A stretch of 64,000 nucleotides of DNA from Zygaena filipendulae. Lineage: Eukaryota > Arthropoda > Insecta > Lepidoptera > Zygaenidae. The translations under genes and the position numbers were made by a program. A model generated the notes under the pieces. That model was not told the origin of the DNA. It ran no database searches and worked only from the letters and a program-made list of their open reading frames with translations. How positions within the stretch are numbered: the first letter of the stretch is position 1; each line of letters begins with the position of its first letter. The stretch is from the NCBI GenBank assembly GCA_907165275.2, contig CAJRBF020000005.1, positions 434,001 through 498,000 of the forward strand, read 5' to 3'. Of the stretch, positions 10,115-21,402 are shown in pieces.

Positions 10115-11927
10115 TTTCAGAAGTGGGATTATTAAGGATTCAAGCAGCCAAAGCATTCTCGGAGTCCTGTTAAACGAAACGACGGTCATGGATCACTTCC
10201 AGATCCTGGGCGCCATGGCGGCCTAGGGATAAACTGTACTTTACGGGACGCTGGTCTGGCGTTTCATATTTATTTGTTAGAAACTACACAATGCAAGAAG
10301 TCTTTCCGTGAAGTCGGTTTTTTAAGCAACCTAGTAGTTTTCGAGAAATAAATTATTAAAAATCGCAAAATTAGATCAACATTTTTGATTAATTTACGTC
10401 ACTACTTTGACTGACTACCAACCTTATAAAACTACGATCTGTCATTTGCGTTTCCTTACTATAGGGCGCCCCGACTCGGATAATTTAGGTGGTTATTTTC
10501 TTTTATGACCACCCAGAAATTAGGAGCCCCGCGATGTGTATGTATGTGTGTATATTTGATGTGTGTATATTTGATATATGTGATGTGTGTATTTTAATGT
10601 GTTATACGAATATGCATTTGTATAACACATTAAAAGGTTGTGGTCTTTAAGTTAGTTTTCAAATTCGAATCTTGTTTAAAACAATAGTCACAGTTTTCTT
10701 TTTTGATTATATGCCAACATTCATTAATAATACTTAAATAGATACGTATAGAGAACAAAATCAGTTTTAGAGTATTATCATAATTTACCTTCAACGATAA
10801 GTAATATTTTACTGCTAGGTGCCTACTATCCCCCGCGATTCAACCCGCGAAATTCCTTTCCATCCGGATAAAATGTACCTACCTTATTGCCTATTTCACT
10901 TTTATCCATACCTAACCTATTAAAATATCTGTTTCCCCGCTGATTTCCCAGCGTGAATTTTGATATTTCGGCAGGAATTCTTTGTTTGGAAATGGAAAGT
11001 ACGTGTCACTCCTGTGCTGTGTCAGTATCTTTTATAAAGGAATTTTAAGAATCTGTTCAGTAGTACCAGAGACTACCCACTACATCCAAACTTACAAAGT
11101 TTGCAAACTTATATAACTTTACCTCCGTATATTATCTAATAGGCGCCAATAAGGACATAAGATCCATTTTTGTTTGTTTACTTGGTTGTTTGTAATGGAT
11201 AGACTTCTTTCTTTTCTACAACTAGAACTTGTCCAGAAGGTGTCAAAGCATAGTCAGATTACATACAATTGTTCTAAATAGACTCTGAGACCGATACAAT
11301 CTCGACAGACGAGTCAGGTGGATAGCATAGAAGAATTGATAGTTAATTTTGGGTTTGGTGCGCTTGCGATCTCCCGGTACGGTTCTGATCGTTTGGCGGT
11401 TGGGAAGCAGTCCCTTATTCATACTTTTTTTTAAAATTAATGTATGTGTTGTGTCAAATAAAGTTCTTTCAATGTCAATTTAATCTAGGCACTTGAGGGA
11501 AAAAGAATTTACTCTACCAATTGTGTAAGGAATAACTAGCTGGTTAACTAGTTAAAGCGATTTTGATTATTGGATTTAATTACTAATGGATTAGGTACAA
11601 AAATTAAATACTGGAATATATGGTCATGTACACACTGTGCAATAGAGAATAAATAAAAAAAAAAAAAAAAAAAAAATGTACCTGATGTACTTACCTATAC
11701 TAAAGTAATGGTTAAAAGTGGTTGATAATCTAAGTGATGGATGGTATAAAAGTAATAATTAATGGAATAATTAAATGGATCTCTGGTATTAATGAATAAA
11801 TTGGACTAAATGAATAAAATATTGGTAAAAATGGAATTACTTGAATAATTGGATAAATTGGATAAAAAAAAAATATGGTTGAAAATAAAATGGTTATAAA
11901 TAATGGAATAATAATGAATGGTTATAA
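10115..11927. other. Non-coding left interior of the 21-kb element
   Basis: No gene. It contains a TG-rich stretch (10540-10590) and a strong palindrome (10592-10635). A 3'-end-like sequence with AATAAA is near 11458, and an A-run at ~11648-11676 looks like a LINE poly-A. From 11740 there is a low-complexity region rich in 'aatgg'. Confidence 0.5.
10592..10635. repeat. 44-base near-perfect palindrome (hairpin)
   Basis: The 15-base arm 'ttttaatgtgttata' at 10592-10606 is repeated as its exact reverse complement at 10621-10635. Pairing continues inward (C-G, one G-T wobble, then A-T, A-T, T-A) to a four-base loop at 10612-10615. Confidence 0.9.
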
Positions 11928-12396
11928 ATTATGGTTTTTTTTTTTTTGCTTCTGGCAACCCTACGAATAACAGCTGATTTTCTAAGTCCCGTAAATTTTA
12001 TTAAATTTTAATTGTAATTTTGATAATTAAAGCTCAATTCCAATGTAATAGATTAAATTTGTGATAAATGATAAGTGATATTAATAGGTTTTGCGTTTTA
12101 AACTGGATTTGGTGTGATTTGTAAGAGTTCAATGATTGAGAGTGACAGGTAGTTTTGGTGTTCATATTTTATGATTTATTTGCTAATTTTTACCAATTAA
12201 ATACTAAATTAACTAGCTTTCTCGGTTTATAACTGATATATTGCATTGTCGCTCGTATATTGTCTGTGTTAATTGTGTAATTTCACTGATTATTACAATT
12301 TACCGGTAACCTAAAACTACCCGTTCTTGTGAAACAACTCCTTGAAATATATATATTTTTTCTTTTTTTGATAATATTTCATTTATAAAGTACAGA

Positions 12397-14007
12397 ATGA
12401 CGACCCGTAAGGCTTTGGCTCGCCAGGAGGAGGCTAAACTCCAACTGGTTTTACAGGAATTAAAGGTTTCCAAGGACTTGTGTGCACAACTCACAAGTGA
12501 AAGAGAAGATAATGAAAGAGAGCTCTTACAATTAATCAATAGCAATAGCAAATTGAAATCAGAAATGTCAGCTTTATATTCAAAATATAATTGTATTGTT
12601 GAGGAGCGGGACCATCTCCAGAATATTGTAGATAGGTTTGACCAGTGCAGTGAAGAGTATGAGCAAGTCCTCAAAAAGACTTCTACACTGGAGCGGGAGG
12701 TTAGTGATGCCCATCTACACATCTCCGACCTGGAAGACGCTGCTCAAAATGTCACTGTGCAGCAAAATGAAAGTTTATTTCACGAGTTAGTGGAGATTGC
12801 CCCGCAGTTGGTTTCTGCTACAAAAATTAAACCAATTGTGACTATAGACCTCACAAAGGATGAGTCAACAATCAATACCAAACTTACAAGAAATTTGTTG
12901 CATTGTAGCAGGAACAAACTTAAAAAATATATAAAAATTAATAGATACATTAGAAAAACTCAGAAATTAATAAAAAGTCAAAAATCCATATCATTGTGTG
13001 CAAAGGCTAGTAAAGAAAATATTACATTGTTGGATGATTTAGAAAGATGCACAAATAAATTACAAAGTAGTAGGTTACAGTTTGAAGCTGACACTCAACA
13101 ATTAAAATTACAAATCCAACAACTAACAGATTCCCTACATTCAATTAATAAAAAATATGAGACATCTCAAGTTGTGATTAGGGAGTACTCTTGTGCAGTG
13201 AATGATCTTATAAAACTTTCAAACAGTAATACAGACTCTCACAACTCATCGGTAAACAATCACAGGAGTAATTTTGTTCGCTCAAGTCATTCGCAGCGGG
13301 GGAGTGGGCCCTCTTCCTCTTCTAATGTCTCAATGCATGAAGGTTTGAGTGTCTGTTCTGAGCAGTCATTAAACTCTATGCAAAAAACGATTATGTTTAG
13401 TGATGACATAGGAAGAAATATGGGTTCTATTATAAACTCTCATTTCAAGGGACATTCTATCCTTAATAACTGCTCACCTTCAGCAAATTTTCATGATATT
13501 CTAAATAAAATATTGCAAAGTAATCTTAAAGATTACACAAATTTAATTATTTTTGTCAAAAATAGGGGAAATGTATGCAAAAAAGATCTTATTAAATATT
13601 GTGATTATTTGGCAAGCCTAAACTTAAAAAAGATAATTTTGTTTACATTCCCCTACTGTAAAACATTGCCAGAAGCAGAAAACAACCTTAGATATAAACT
13701 GAATGAGTGTTTATACACTATCTCAAAGTATAATGAAAAATTTCATGTAATTGACACTAACACTTTTGTTAGTAATAAAGTATATTATTTGACAAAAGGT
13801 AGGCATTACCTTTCCCATAATTTTAAGCGACAGGTAGCATTTTCGCTATCATATTTTTTAAATATTTCAGCCAAGAACTTGGCTACTAACTCTGCCTCTA
13901 TTGAGCAGTTTACTGACAACTATATTGACATGGAACACAACAATAATGTTGACATTCTTAGTAATAACTTAATTACATTGGAATCAATTCCAAATCATTT
14001 AAATTAA
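12397..14007 (+). CDS. LINE ORF1 protein: coiled coil plus C-terminal esterase-like region
   Basis: 536 residues, uninterrupted. Residues ~5-125 and ~210-260 are rich in Glu/Lys/Leu heptad-like patterns and probably form coiled coils. Residues ~270-320 are Ser/Asn-rich and disordered. Residues ~365-480 ('NLIIFVKNRGN', 'KKIILFTFPYCKTLPEAENN', 'YNEKFHVIDTNTF', 'RHYLSHNFKRQVAFSL') resemble the SGNH/GDSL-type esterase region found in ORF1 of CR1-group LINEs. The final 'HYLS..' stands where 'HLN..GK' is expected, so catalytic competence is doubtful. The role would be RNA-particle formation. Family knowledge supports the esterase idea; I cannot confirm it by search. Confidence 0.7.
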   Translation: MTTRKALARQEEAKLQLVLQELKVSKDLCAQLTSEREDNERELLQLINSNSKLKSEMSALYSKYNCIVEERDHLQNIVDRFDQCSEEYEQVLKKTSTLEREVSDAHLHISDLEDAAQNVTVQQNESLFHELVEIAPQLVSATKIKPIVTIDLTKDESTINTKLTRNLLHCSRNKLKKYIKINRYIRKTQKLIKSQKSISLCAKASKENITLLDDLERCTNKLQSSRLQFEADTQQLKLQIQQLTDSLHSINKKYETSQVVIREYSCAVNDLIKLSNSNTDSHNSSVNNHRSNFVRSSHSQRGSGPSSSSNVSMHEGLSVCSEQSLNSMQKTIMFSDDIGRNMGSIINSHFKGHSILNNCSPSANFHDILNKILQSNLKDYTNLIIFVKNRGNVCKKDLIKYCDYLASLNLKKIILFTFPYCKTLPEAENNLRYKLNECLYTISKYNEKFHVIDTNTFVSNKVYYLTKGRHYLSHNFKRQVAFSLSYFLNISAKNLATNSASIEQFTDNYIDMEHNNNVDILSNNLITLESIPNHLN

Positions 14008-14060
14008 ATAATAGGACAACAGAGAAGTCCTCTGGCACTAGTTTAACTAATTTAGCTGAC

Positions 14061-14798
14061 ATGTCCAATGATTGTTATTATCTAGAACAGAGCCGAAACA
14101 AAAAACCTATTTCAAATAAATGTTGTATTAACCTTGTGCATCAAAATATATATTGTATGACAGCAGGCAAGCAGCTGGAGCTGGAATTATTCATGAATTC
14201 GGAGAATATTAGTATTATGTGTATTACAGAACACTGGTTAAAGGCGCACCAACTCATGTTTAGTTTCAGCAATCACCAGGCCGGCAGCTCATTTTGCAGG
14301 GTGAATGCAATACATGGAGGGTCACTAATTTTATTAAATAAAAAACTTAAGTTTAAAGAACGAAAAGATATTGTGTCTCTCTCTGTGGAATGTGTAATAG
14401 AGCTTGCTTGTGTAGAATTGGAGCGATTTATTATTGTTTGTGTATATAGACCTCCTTCTGGTGACTACAATTATTTTTCAGAAGTTATGGATGTTACTTT
14501 ATCCAAATTAAGTAACTGTGGTAAGAATCTGTTTGTTTGTGGAGATTTTAATGTTAATATTCTTGAAAAAACCTCCACATCACTTAATATCCTAAATTTA
14601 TTCAAATCATATAATCTTTTGCACTTATTTATGGAGCCTACTAGGATATGCACTACCACTTCTACATGTTTAGATAATATTTATAGTGATGTAATTCCCA
14701 AGTACAAGAACATTATTAATAAATTAGACTCTGATCACTCTGGTCAATTTATAAATTTTGAAATAATTAAAAAACCTTTGGCTAAAAAAAAAAATTAG
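14061..14798 (+). pseudogene. LINE ORF2, endonuclease part (frameshifted)
   Basis: 245 residues of APE-type endonuclease. Visible motifs are 'HQNIYCM' (metal-binding Asn block), 'CITEHWL' (catalytic Glu), 'YRPPSGD', 'CGDFNVN' (Asp/Asn) and 'LDSDHSG' (SDH at the end of the domain). The frame ends in an A11 run (14784-14794) followed by a stop. The RT frame is open across the same run and continues the protein, so one base has been gained or lost in the homopolymer. It may be a real inactivating mutation or an assembly error. The gap to ORF1 is 53 bases. Confidence 0.8.
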
Positions 14799-14802
14799 TT
14801 AT

Positions 14803-16953
14803 GTGCCGGTAACAGCTGATCGCTTGGAGCGTATGAGAGTTGATTTGATTAGTAACTTGCCTTTTTTACAATCCAATTTAGATCCAAATTCTTTATATAA
14901 TTCATTCTTTCATTCATTCACTAATCAGTTTAACACAATATTTAGTTCCAGAGTGATTACAGTTACTGAAAGTCCAGTGTTTAGCGATTGGGCAACGGTA
15001 GGAATACATAAAAGTAGGCAAGTGTTATACAAGTTGTACTATGAAAGACAGTTCAACAATGGTGAAGAGTTTAAAGAATATTTAAAATCATACTCAAAGA
15101 TTTTCAAAAACGTTTGCGTGTTGGCTAAATCGCATTTTATCAGTTCTAAGATCAAAAATAGTAATAATAAAATTAAGGCTACATGGAAAGTAATTAATGA
15201 AGAAACTGGTAAAGCTAAATTTAATGATACTACTTTCAAGTTATGTGTTAATGGAAAAGTTATTAAGTCAGATTTGGAAGTCGCGAATGAGTTTGAAAGC
15301 TTCTTCGCTAATATACCAGTTTCTTTAACCAGCACTTTAAGCTCTTCCACCACGATTTCGGAGTCTCTTCTTAAGGCGAATGTTCCAGAATGTGCTAGTG
15401 AATTTAATTTTAGCTATGTAAGTGTATTTGATATTTTTAAGGTTTTTAAGACAATAAATCTTAAGAAAACCGCCGATTTGTGGGGGATTTCTGTTACGAT
15501 TATAAATTCATTGATTGAAATTATTGCACCAGATTTAGTTATTATATTTAATAGATGTATAGACTGTGGTGTGTTTCCTGACCTAATGAAGTATAGTAAA
15601 ATAACACCTTTGTTTAAAATAGGTAGTACATCGGACCCTAATAACTTTAGACCAATTTCGGTACTACCAACATTTAGTAAAATATTTGAAAAGCTTATGC
15701 TAGACCAACTTATCATATATTTTTATAGAAACGACTTGCTGCATCATAAACAGTTCGGTTTTACTCGTGGTCGCTCTACAACTGATGCAGGAATCAAATT
15801 AATTGAAAATATTTTTGAAGCTTGGGAGGAGTCACGCGACGCTTATGGAGTGTTTTGTGATTTGTCCAAGGCATTTGATTGTGTTTTGCATACAACTTTG
15901 GTCAGGAAGCTACACTACTACGGAATAAGAGGCGTGGCTTTGGATCTTCTTACTTCCTATTTAAGTGATAGGATCCAAAGGGTTGAGGTCAACGGCAAGC
16001 GATCAAATGGATCTGCCGTAATGATGGGTGTACCGCAAGGATCTATATTAGGACCATTCCTGTTCCTTGTCTATATAAACGACTTACCTTATCTGGTGAA
16101 GGAGACCCATGAGATAGTATTGTTTGCAGATGATACATCTTTAGTATTTAAGGTTAATAGACAGCAATCGGCTATAGACGATGTGAACAATGCTCTCTCT
16201 AAAATAGTACACTGGTTTAATGCTAATAATTTATTACTAAACCGCAGTAAAACTAAATGTATTAGATTCGTAACAAAAAATGTCAAACAGGTTAAAACGA
16301 GTGTAAAACTTAACAATGACGATTTGGAACTGGTCGATGAAACTGTCTTTCTGGGTATAACACTAGACGCAAAATTACAATGGGGCTCACATATAGAAAA
16401 GCTATCGGGCAGACTTAGCTCAGCTGCTTTTGCTGTTAAGAAAATTCGTCAAATAACTGATATTAATACTGCACGTCTAGTTTATTTTGGTTATTTTCAC
16501 AGCATTATGTCATACGGTATACTGCTGTGGGGTAATGCCGCAGACATCGAGTCTATATTCGTGTTGCAGAAACGAGCTGTTCGGGCCATCTATAAGTTGG
16601 GCCCTCGGGAGTCATTAAGAACTAAATTCAGCGAGTTTAAAATAATGACTGTATACTCTCAGTACATATACGAGAATTTATTATATGTTCACAAAAATTT
16701 AGGCAACTTTAAGAAAAACAGTGACTTACATAATCATAACTTAAGAAATAAAGACAAACTCACTGTGCCTACTAGTAGGCTGCATAAAATTTCTAATTCT
16801 TTCAAAGGGCAATGTATACGCTTTTACAACAAACTGCCAAACGATGTGTTTGATTTGTCAATTAATAAATTTAAGAGCTTGATTAAACGCACTTTGTGCG
16901 ATAAAGCCTATTATAGCGTAAAAGATTATTTAAATGATACAAACGTTTGGTAA
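14803..16953 (+). pseudogene. LINE ORF2, reverse transcriptase part (frameshifted from EN)
   Basis: 716 residues are open from before 14803; the frame begins inside the A11 run, so no separate start codon is needed. Motifs in order are 'NNFRPISVLPTFSKIFE', 'FGFTRGRSTTDA', 'VFCDLSKAFDCV' (catalytic Asp), 'GVPQGSILGPFLFLVYINDL' and 'FADDTSLVF' (catalytic Asp pair). A thumb region follows, and a C-terminal tail ends 'AYYSVKDYLND'. There is no RNase H. The pattern fits the CR1/Jockey branch. Apart from the frame break the domain looks complete. Confidence 0.85.
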
Positions 16954-17039
16954 TGAGTTGCTCTTTTCTATTTTTATTTTATTTTTTCATTTGACGCGCA
17001 AGGTCAGATTTTAGATTATACTTTTTAAATGATTTTTTG

Positions 17040-17774
17040 TAAAGTTGTGTGCGTACTATGTAGCCGTTAGCGGCCTTACCTGTTTATTGAATTAAGAATC
17101 AATTTCATTGACACGATAGTGACTAGATATGTCATGCTCACTCAAATGTACCGCTGGCGGTGGCGTGTGAGTCGGGTCGCTCGGTTCCCTCTAATATGGT
17201 TGAGCGGGGCGGGGCTTACGAGCACGTCATACTCGTGAACGGGTGCTGTCAGTTGGTGCTGGTCATGGTCTGGTCTACTATTATAGATAATCCTAGTTTA
17301 ACTCCTAATGTATCTGTATCTGTACGATAGTTTATTGCTGGCTGCGGCTCATTGTTCTCACATAATGGGAATATCAGTGAACACTAATTTTATAGAATTT
17401 TTATTTGACAGGCAATATTAGACTATAGTTGTCATATTAATTGATTTGTTAAAAAGTTGTGTGCGCACTATGTAGCCATTACCGGCCTTACCTGTTTATT
17501 AAATTAAGAATCAATTTCATTGACACGATAGTGACTAGATATGTCATGCTCACTCAAATGTACCGCTGGCGGTGGCGTGTGAGTCGGGTCGCTCGGTTCC
17601 CTCTAATATGGTTGAGCGGGGCGGGGCTTACGAGCACGTCATACTCGTGAACGGGTGCCGTCAGTTGGTGCTGGTCATGTCTGGTCTACTATTATAGATA
17701 ATTCTAGTTTAACTCCTAATGTTTCTGTACGGTAGTTTATTGCTGGGTACGGCTCATTGTTCTCACATAATTAA
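17040..17774 (+). repeat. 3' UTR tandem duplication of the LINE (offset 412 bp)
   Basis: 17040-17366 and 17452-17774 are nearly identical. Both contain 'ttgtgtgcg', 'atgtcatgctcactcaaatg', the GC-rich 'ggttgagcggggcggggct' and 'cgagcacgtcatactcgtga'. The duplicated unit is unusually GC-rich for this LINE and could carry a promoter or RNP-binding signal (inference). Confidence 0.85.
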
Positions 17775-18072
17775 TTACAAGTTGAGTTACCACTAATTAT
17801 ATTATAGATATATCTGTATTGTAACTTTAAACTGACAGCGTGCTGCTGAAGAGTTTGTTGGCAGCTTCTTCTCTTCAGCCATAGCACTAGGAAGCTGTGA
17901 GGGGTGGATATTTTATGGGTGCTGTCATGGTAGCTGTAGTTATACTGACGTCAAAAAGAGCCACATTATGGGCCAAATTTGAATAAAGGATTTGACTTTG
18001 ACATTATGGTTGAAAATAATGGAGATAAAGAGTGTGAAATAAATTTATTTATTTATATATTTATTTATTGAT

Positions 18073-18370
18073 TACTAGCTGTGCCCCGCGATTTTGCTCG
18101 CGTGGATTTCGGAGTTCCCGCAAGAACTAATTATTGGAAATAAATGTAGCCAAGTTACTCCTTATAACATCAGCTAGGAAGCTGTGAAGGGTGGATGTTT
18201 TATGGGTGTTATCATAATAACTGTAGCTAATTATGTTGACGTCAAAGAGTCATATTATGGACCAAATTTGAATAAATGATTTGACTTTGACGATTTGCCA
18301 GTGAAAGTCCAGTTAAAATCGATCCAGCCGTTTTAGAGATTACCCGGAACAGACAGACATATAAGTAGTC
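18073..18370 (+). repeat. Short dispersed element split by a LINE 3' end
   Basis: 18073-18130 ('ctagctgtgccccgcgattt') and 18290-18370 ('ccagccgttttagagattac') are the two sides of a common lepidopteran short repeat. Between them, ~18172-18290 repeats the 3' end of the adjacent LINE (compare 17888-18002), including the TTTGAC end. It is therefore a second, strongly 5'-truncated LINE copy. Bases 18371-18687 hold no gene. Confidence 0.65.
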
Positions 18371-18687
18371 TTAGTTAGTAAGTGCCATATTATAATTATA
18401 CTTATTTTCATATTATGCATTTATTAAAAAGCTGTTAATTTTGAGTTACAAACAGACACATAAATTTTATTTATAATTATGTATGTATAGATTATTGTAT
18501 TTTTATATTTTATTTTGTTATATTATTATATTTTCCAGTCTGGGCGTGAATATATAATATACTATATCTATAGTGTAATATGGACATATGTAATAATATG
18601 TAGTAAATACCTATAGGTATACCAAGTTTGCTTGGTTGCCATGACACAAGCTTATAGCTTAGTGTGGGGTCAAGACGCTTATCTGTG

Positions 18688-19161
18688 TGTTGTGGATTAT
18701 TATTATTATGGGAATTTGGATTTTTGAATTCTTCTCAGCTAGACCGGTATTAATTGGCAACCACGGGCCAAAGCCAAGTGGAGGTTAGTTTAAGTGGAAG
18801 TATTAAGAGTTGTGTGGTTATCAGTTTGGAGGAGTTTGCGGACGATTCGACATGTATTTAGTATTACCGCCTTCTGCATAATTGTACGAGCTAGCTCGAC
18901 ACTATTTTTGGCCCAGATTAAACTTAGCTGATCGCGCTACTAATTTGGCCCAGATTAAACTTAGCTGATCGCGCTACTCGTGCATGCCCCCGCCACCAAC
19001 AAAAATGTGTATAAAAGGCCACAACTCAGAAATACAAGGTGTGTTCCACGGTGACAACAACAAGAAGTACTCGTTTACTTTCGGCCACCCTTCCCGTGGG
19101 CATCAACCAGTGACCACAGCCACAAGTCACTGAATCTATGCAGGAGCAAACAGCCCCTACA
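18688..19161 (+). repeat. Probable 5' LTR of the BEL/Pao fragment
   Basis: It contains a 36-bp tandem duplication ('tttggcccagattaaactta' and following) at 18907-18941 and 18943-18977, likely in the promoter region. A TATA box 'tataaaag' is at 19010-19017. No second copy exists in the window, so the ends are not proven. Confidence 0.5.
19010..19017 (+). promoter_or_regulatory. TATA box in the BEL/Pao LTR
   Basis: 'TATAAAAG' lies about 150 bases before the LTR end and the primer-binding site, where a transcription start for genomic RNA is expected. Confidence 0.5.
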
Positions 19162-19422
19162 TAATGGTCCTTCGAGCATCGCGTCACCACAACCTACAAC
19201 GGTGATACAGCGCACAACAACAACATCGTAGGAATGACTGATGCCACATCAGCTACGATAGCGAATCGGTTGGTCGGCCTCCCACAAGCGGGTTTCACCG
19301 GCTCAATTGAAAAGGCGCGCAACATATCGTAGCGAAAGGCAAAATCGTACGCCACAACGCAAGGCAAACAACCGAGATAATACCCACACAAACACACTGG
19401 GTATTGAACATCTACAATTAAA

Positions 19423-20220
19423 ATGGAAAGTCTACTTCAACGACAACAACTCATAACTGAGACAATTTTGAAGATAGAGTCCAACTTCAACAAGGATAGT
19501 AAGGAGCGGAAAACAACTGAATATCTCAAAAAACGATTGGAATCACTACAGGACCTTTGGGATGAATTCAAAACCAATCATCAACATCTTTCCAAGTTAA
19601 CGGACAAGACGGATGATTATTTCACGACTAATGCGTATGACTCGCTCAAAATGCAGTACGATCGCATCCACCGGCGACTGGAAACTTACGAACCAGTTGG
19701 GAAGGGGGAAGAGCGGGGAATGCCATCTAAAACAGATGAACTTATTTCTCAGCAAAGCACAAACTTCAAGGCATTCATGAGAATGGTGAACAACATCAAC
19801 ATTAACAAACTCACAGAAAAATGGGAACTTGAGGATAAACTGAAAGAACTTCAATCCCGCTGGGACACAATAGATAAAACTCACTGGGAAATTGATAACT
19901 TACATACAAGCTCAGACATCGATCATGAAATCGAATTCAACAGTTACGAAAATATTTTTGAAAAAACTAAGCGAGAATTAAACTGCAAACTCAACGCCTC
20001 TGACCACCACTACAAATCGGTTCCGACAGTTGAGATTCCAGCGTTTTACGGAGATCACGCACAGTGGCCAACGTTTAAGGATCTTTTCTGCGAAATAATC
20101 CATAACAACATAAAGTTAACAAAAACTCAGAAAATGCAACATCTAAAAACAAAACTAAAGGGAGAAGCCGAACGTATAGTCCAACATCTCGTAATATCGG
20201 CGGACAATTACGATATGTAA
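19423..20220 (+). pseudogene. BEL/Pao gag, N-terminal part
   Basis: 265 residues from the ATG at 19423. Residues ~1-200 are helical and charged ('LLQRQQLITETILKIESNF'...'LEDKLKELQSRWDTID'), typical of the BEL/Pao gag N-terminus. Residues ~205-262 are the conserved DUF1759-type core 'VEIPAFYGDHAQWPTFKDLF' with 'QHLKTKLKGEAERIV'. The frame stops at 'ADNYDM', where the family normally continues with the rest of gag and a fused pol. What follows is unrelated LINE debris, so the gene is truncated. Gag would form the particle shell. Confidence 0.75.
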
Positions 20221-20431
20221 GTGTACCTAGGTAATTGGAGGGTAGCGAAGGGTTGGTGCAGTTGACAAGGGATTTCAGATGGTGGTAGTACAACAGGGAT
20301 GAAGGTAATATTCTGTAATTTCCACATTTTTTGCTATTTCGTTTTGAGGTCAGTATATTTTGTAAGCTTTCAGATATTGTGCTCTACAGCCTGTGGGTTG
20401 AATTCCCTAGAACGCTGTCAGGTATGTATTT

Positions 20432-21090
20432 TTAATAAGAAATTGTTTCATTCGTCCTCAGTTTAGATTTGCTTGCAAGTTTCTGATGAATAATCTTAGC
20501 AACCTGGTCGTAGCGGTGTTTATAATCTTTTTGTACTATTGACTTGCAGACACTTATAAGATGCTGTATCGTTTCCGGGGCACCGTTACATTTTCTGCAG
20601 CTGTCATTTGATATATTATGGACTTTTAGTATATGCTTTTGGTAGTTTCGTGTTTCGATGACTTGGTCTTGAATGGCAAGCATAAATCCTTCTGTTTCGG
20701 GAACAGTTCACCCCAAGTAAGCCAGGCATTGGATGCTTCTTTATCGACGTTAGACTTGCACAAATTTTGCCGGTGTTGTCTATGCATACCCTTTTGAGTC
20801 CACTCTTGTATTTTTAGTTGTCGATCTGTTATTGTTTAGATTGATTGAAGCCCAAGTACTTGTCTCTTTTTCATTAAGCGAAGGTATCTGTTGGCCAGTC
20901 TGCATCTGAAAGGTAATATGACCCGACGTTTTTCCTTTGAAAAAGTTTCCGTAAGATCAGCCAAATAACATAGGTCTTTCGTGGTGGCGTACAATTTAAT
21001 ATCACCCATGTAGAGCAAATGGTTAAACTTTCCATCAGCTGGTTCATTACTTCCTGCAGCATAGTATTTTGAGAGATTTCCCATTTTCGT
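20432..21090 (-). pseudogene. Degenerate LINE reverse transcriptase, C-terminal half
   Basis: Minus-strand 21084-20836 reads 'FNHLLYMGDIKLYA', the RT active-site block with Gly in place of the first catalytic Asp. Then 20830-20690 gives 'NAWLTWGELFPE' in another frame. Then 20683-20432 gives 'MLAIQDQVIETRNYQKHI' with 'CRKCNGAPETIQHLISVC', a C-terminal zinc-ligand block (CxxC..H..C). At least one frameshift separates the parts. The replaced Asp would abolish polymerase activity, so this is an old dead copy. The clade is uncertain. Confidence 0.65.
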
Positions 21091-21103
21091 TGAATTTAAA
21101 ATA

Positions 21104-21402
21104 GGATAGAATACTCTTTATTGTATACAAGAATAATTTTAGTGTGGTAACAAAATAAAAATTTATAAATAAAGGCATACAAAAGGCTATCTTATCGCTT
21201 TACTAGCGATCTTTTCCAGACAACCTTTGGGTGGACAGGACAAAAACAGTAAATTTATATGTTGATTTGGTATATTATATGTATAGGTGAAACGAACCAT
21301 AAAATAATATAGAAGAGACACAAAGAAAAGATATACACAAAAAATGGATATACATAGATACACGCATAGATATAAAATATACACATAGAAAATATATACG
21401 TA
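21104..21402 (-). mobile_element. 3' UTR part of a LINE, separated by the errantivirus
   Basis: The minus strand reads 'ggttgtctggaaaagatcgc', 'gcgataagatagccttttgt' and 'acaataaagagtattctatcc', the common 3' end of a lepidopteran LINE. The other half of the same copy lies at 28949-29590, and the 7.5-kb errantivirus sits between them. The target duplication CGTA is at 21399-21402. Confidence 0.75.

Larger units (their letters stand above)
11937..18002 (+). mobile_element. Full-length LINE (CR1/Jockey-like, no RNase H), 6.07 kb
   Basis: It is bounded by a 9-bp target duplication ATTATGGTT at 11928-11936 and 18003-18011. It starts with a T-run, has a ~450-base 5' UTR, ORF1 (12397-14007), ORF2 in two frames (14061-16953) and a ~1-kb 3' UTR. 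The end is 'aaatttgaataaaggatttgactttgac', a short TTTGAC-type tail rather than poly-A (17975-18002). A clean target duplication at both sides shows a complete insertion into the interior of the 21-kb LTR element. Confidence 0.85.
18688..20220 (+). mobile_element. BEL/Pao LTR retrotransposon, 5' end only
   Basis: A probable 5' LTR (18688-19161, TGT..ACA) is followed three bases later by 'tggtccttcgagc' (19165-19177), a primer-binding-site type known from BEL/Pao elements. A leader and a truncated gag follow. The right part of the element and a 3' LTR are absent. The left LTR boundary is the weak point; it is chosen by the TGTTGTGG start and by analogy. Confidence 0.6.

Noticed and set aside
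20212..20225. Splice donor after the BEL gag fragment ('atgtaagt')
   Set aside because: No acceptor or continuing gag frame downstream; what follows is unrelated LINE debris.
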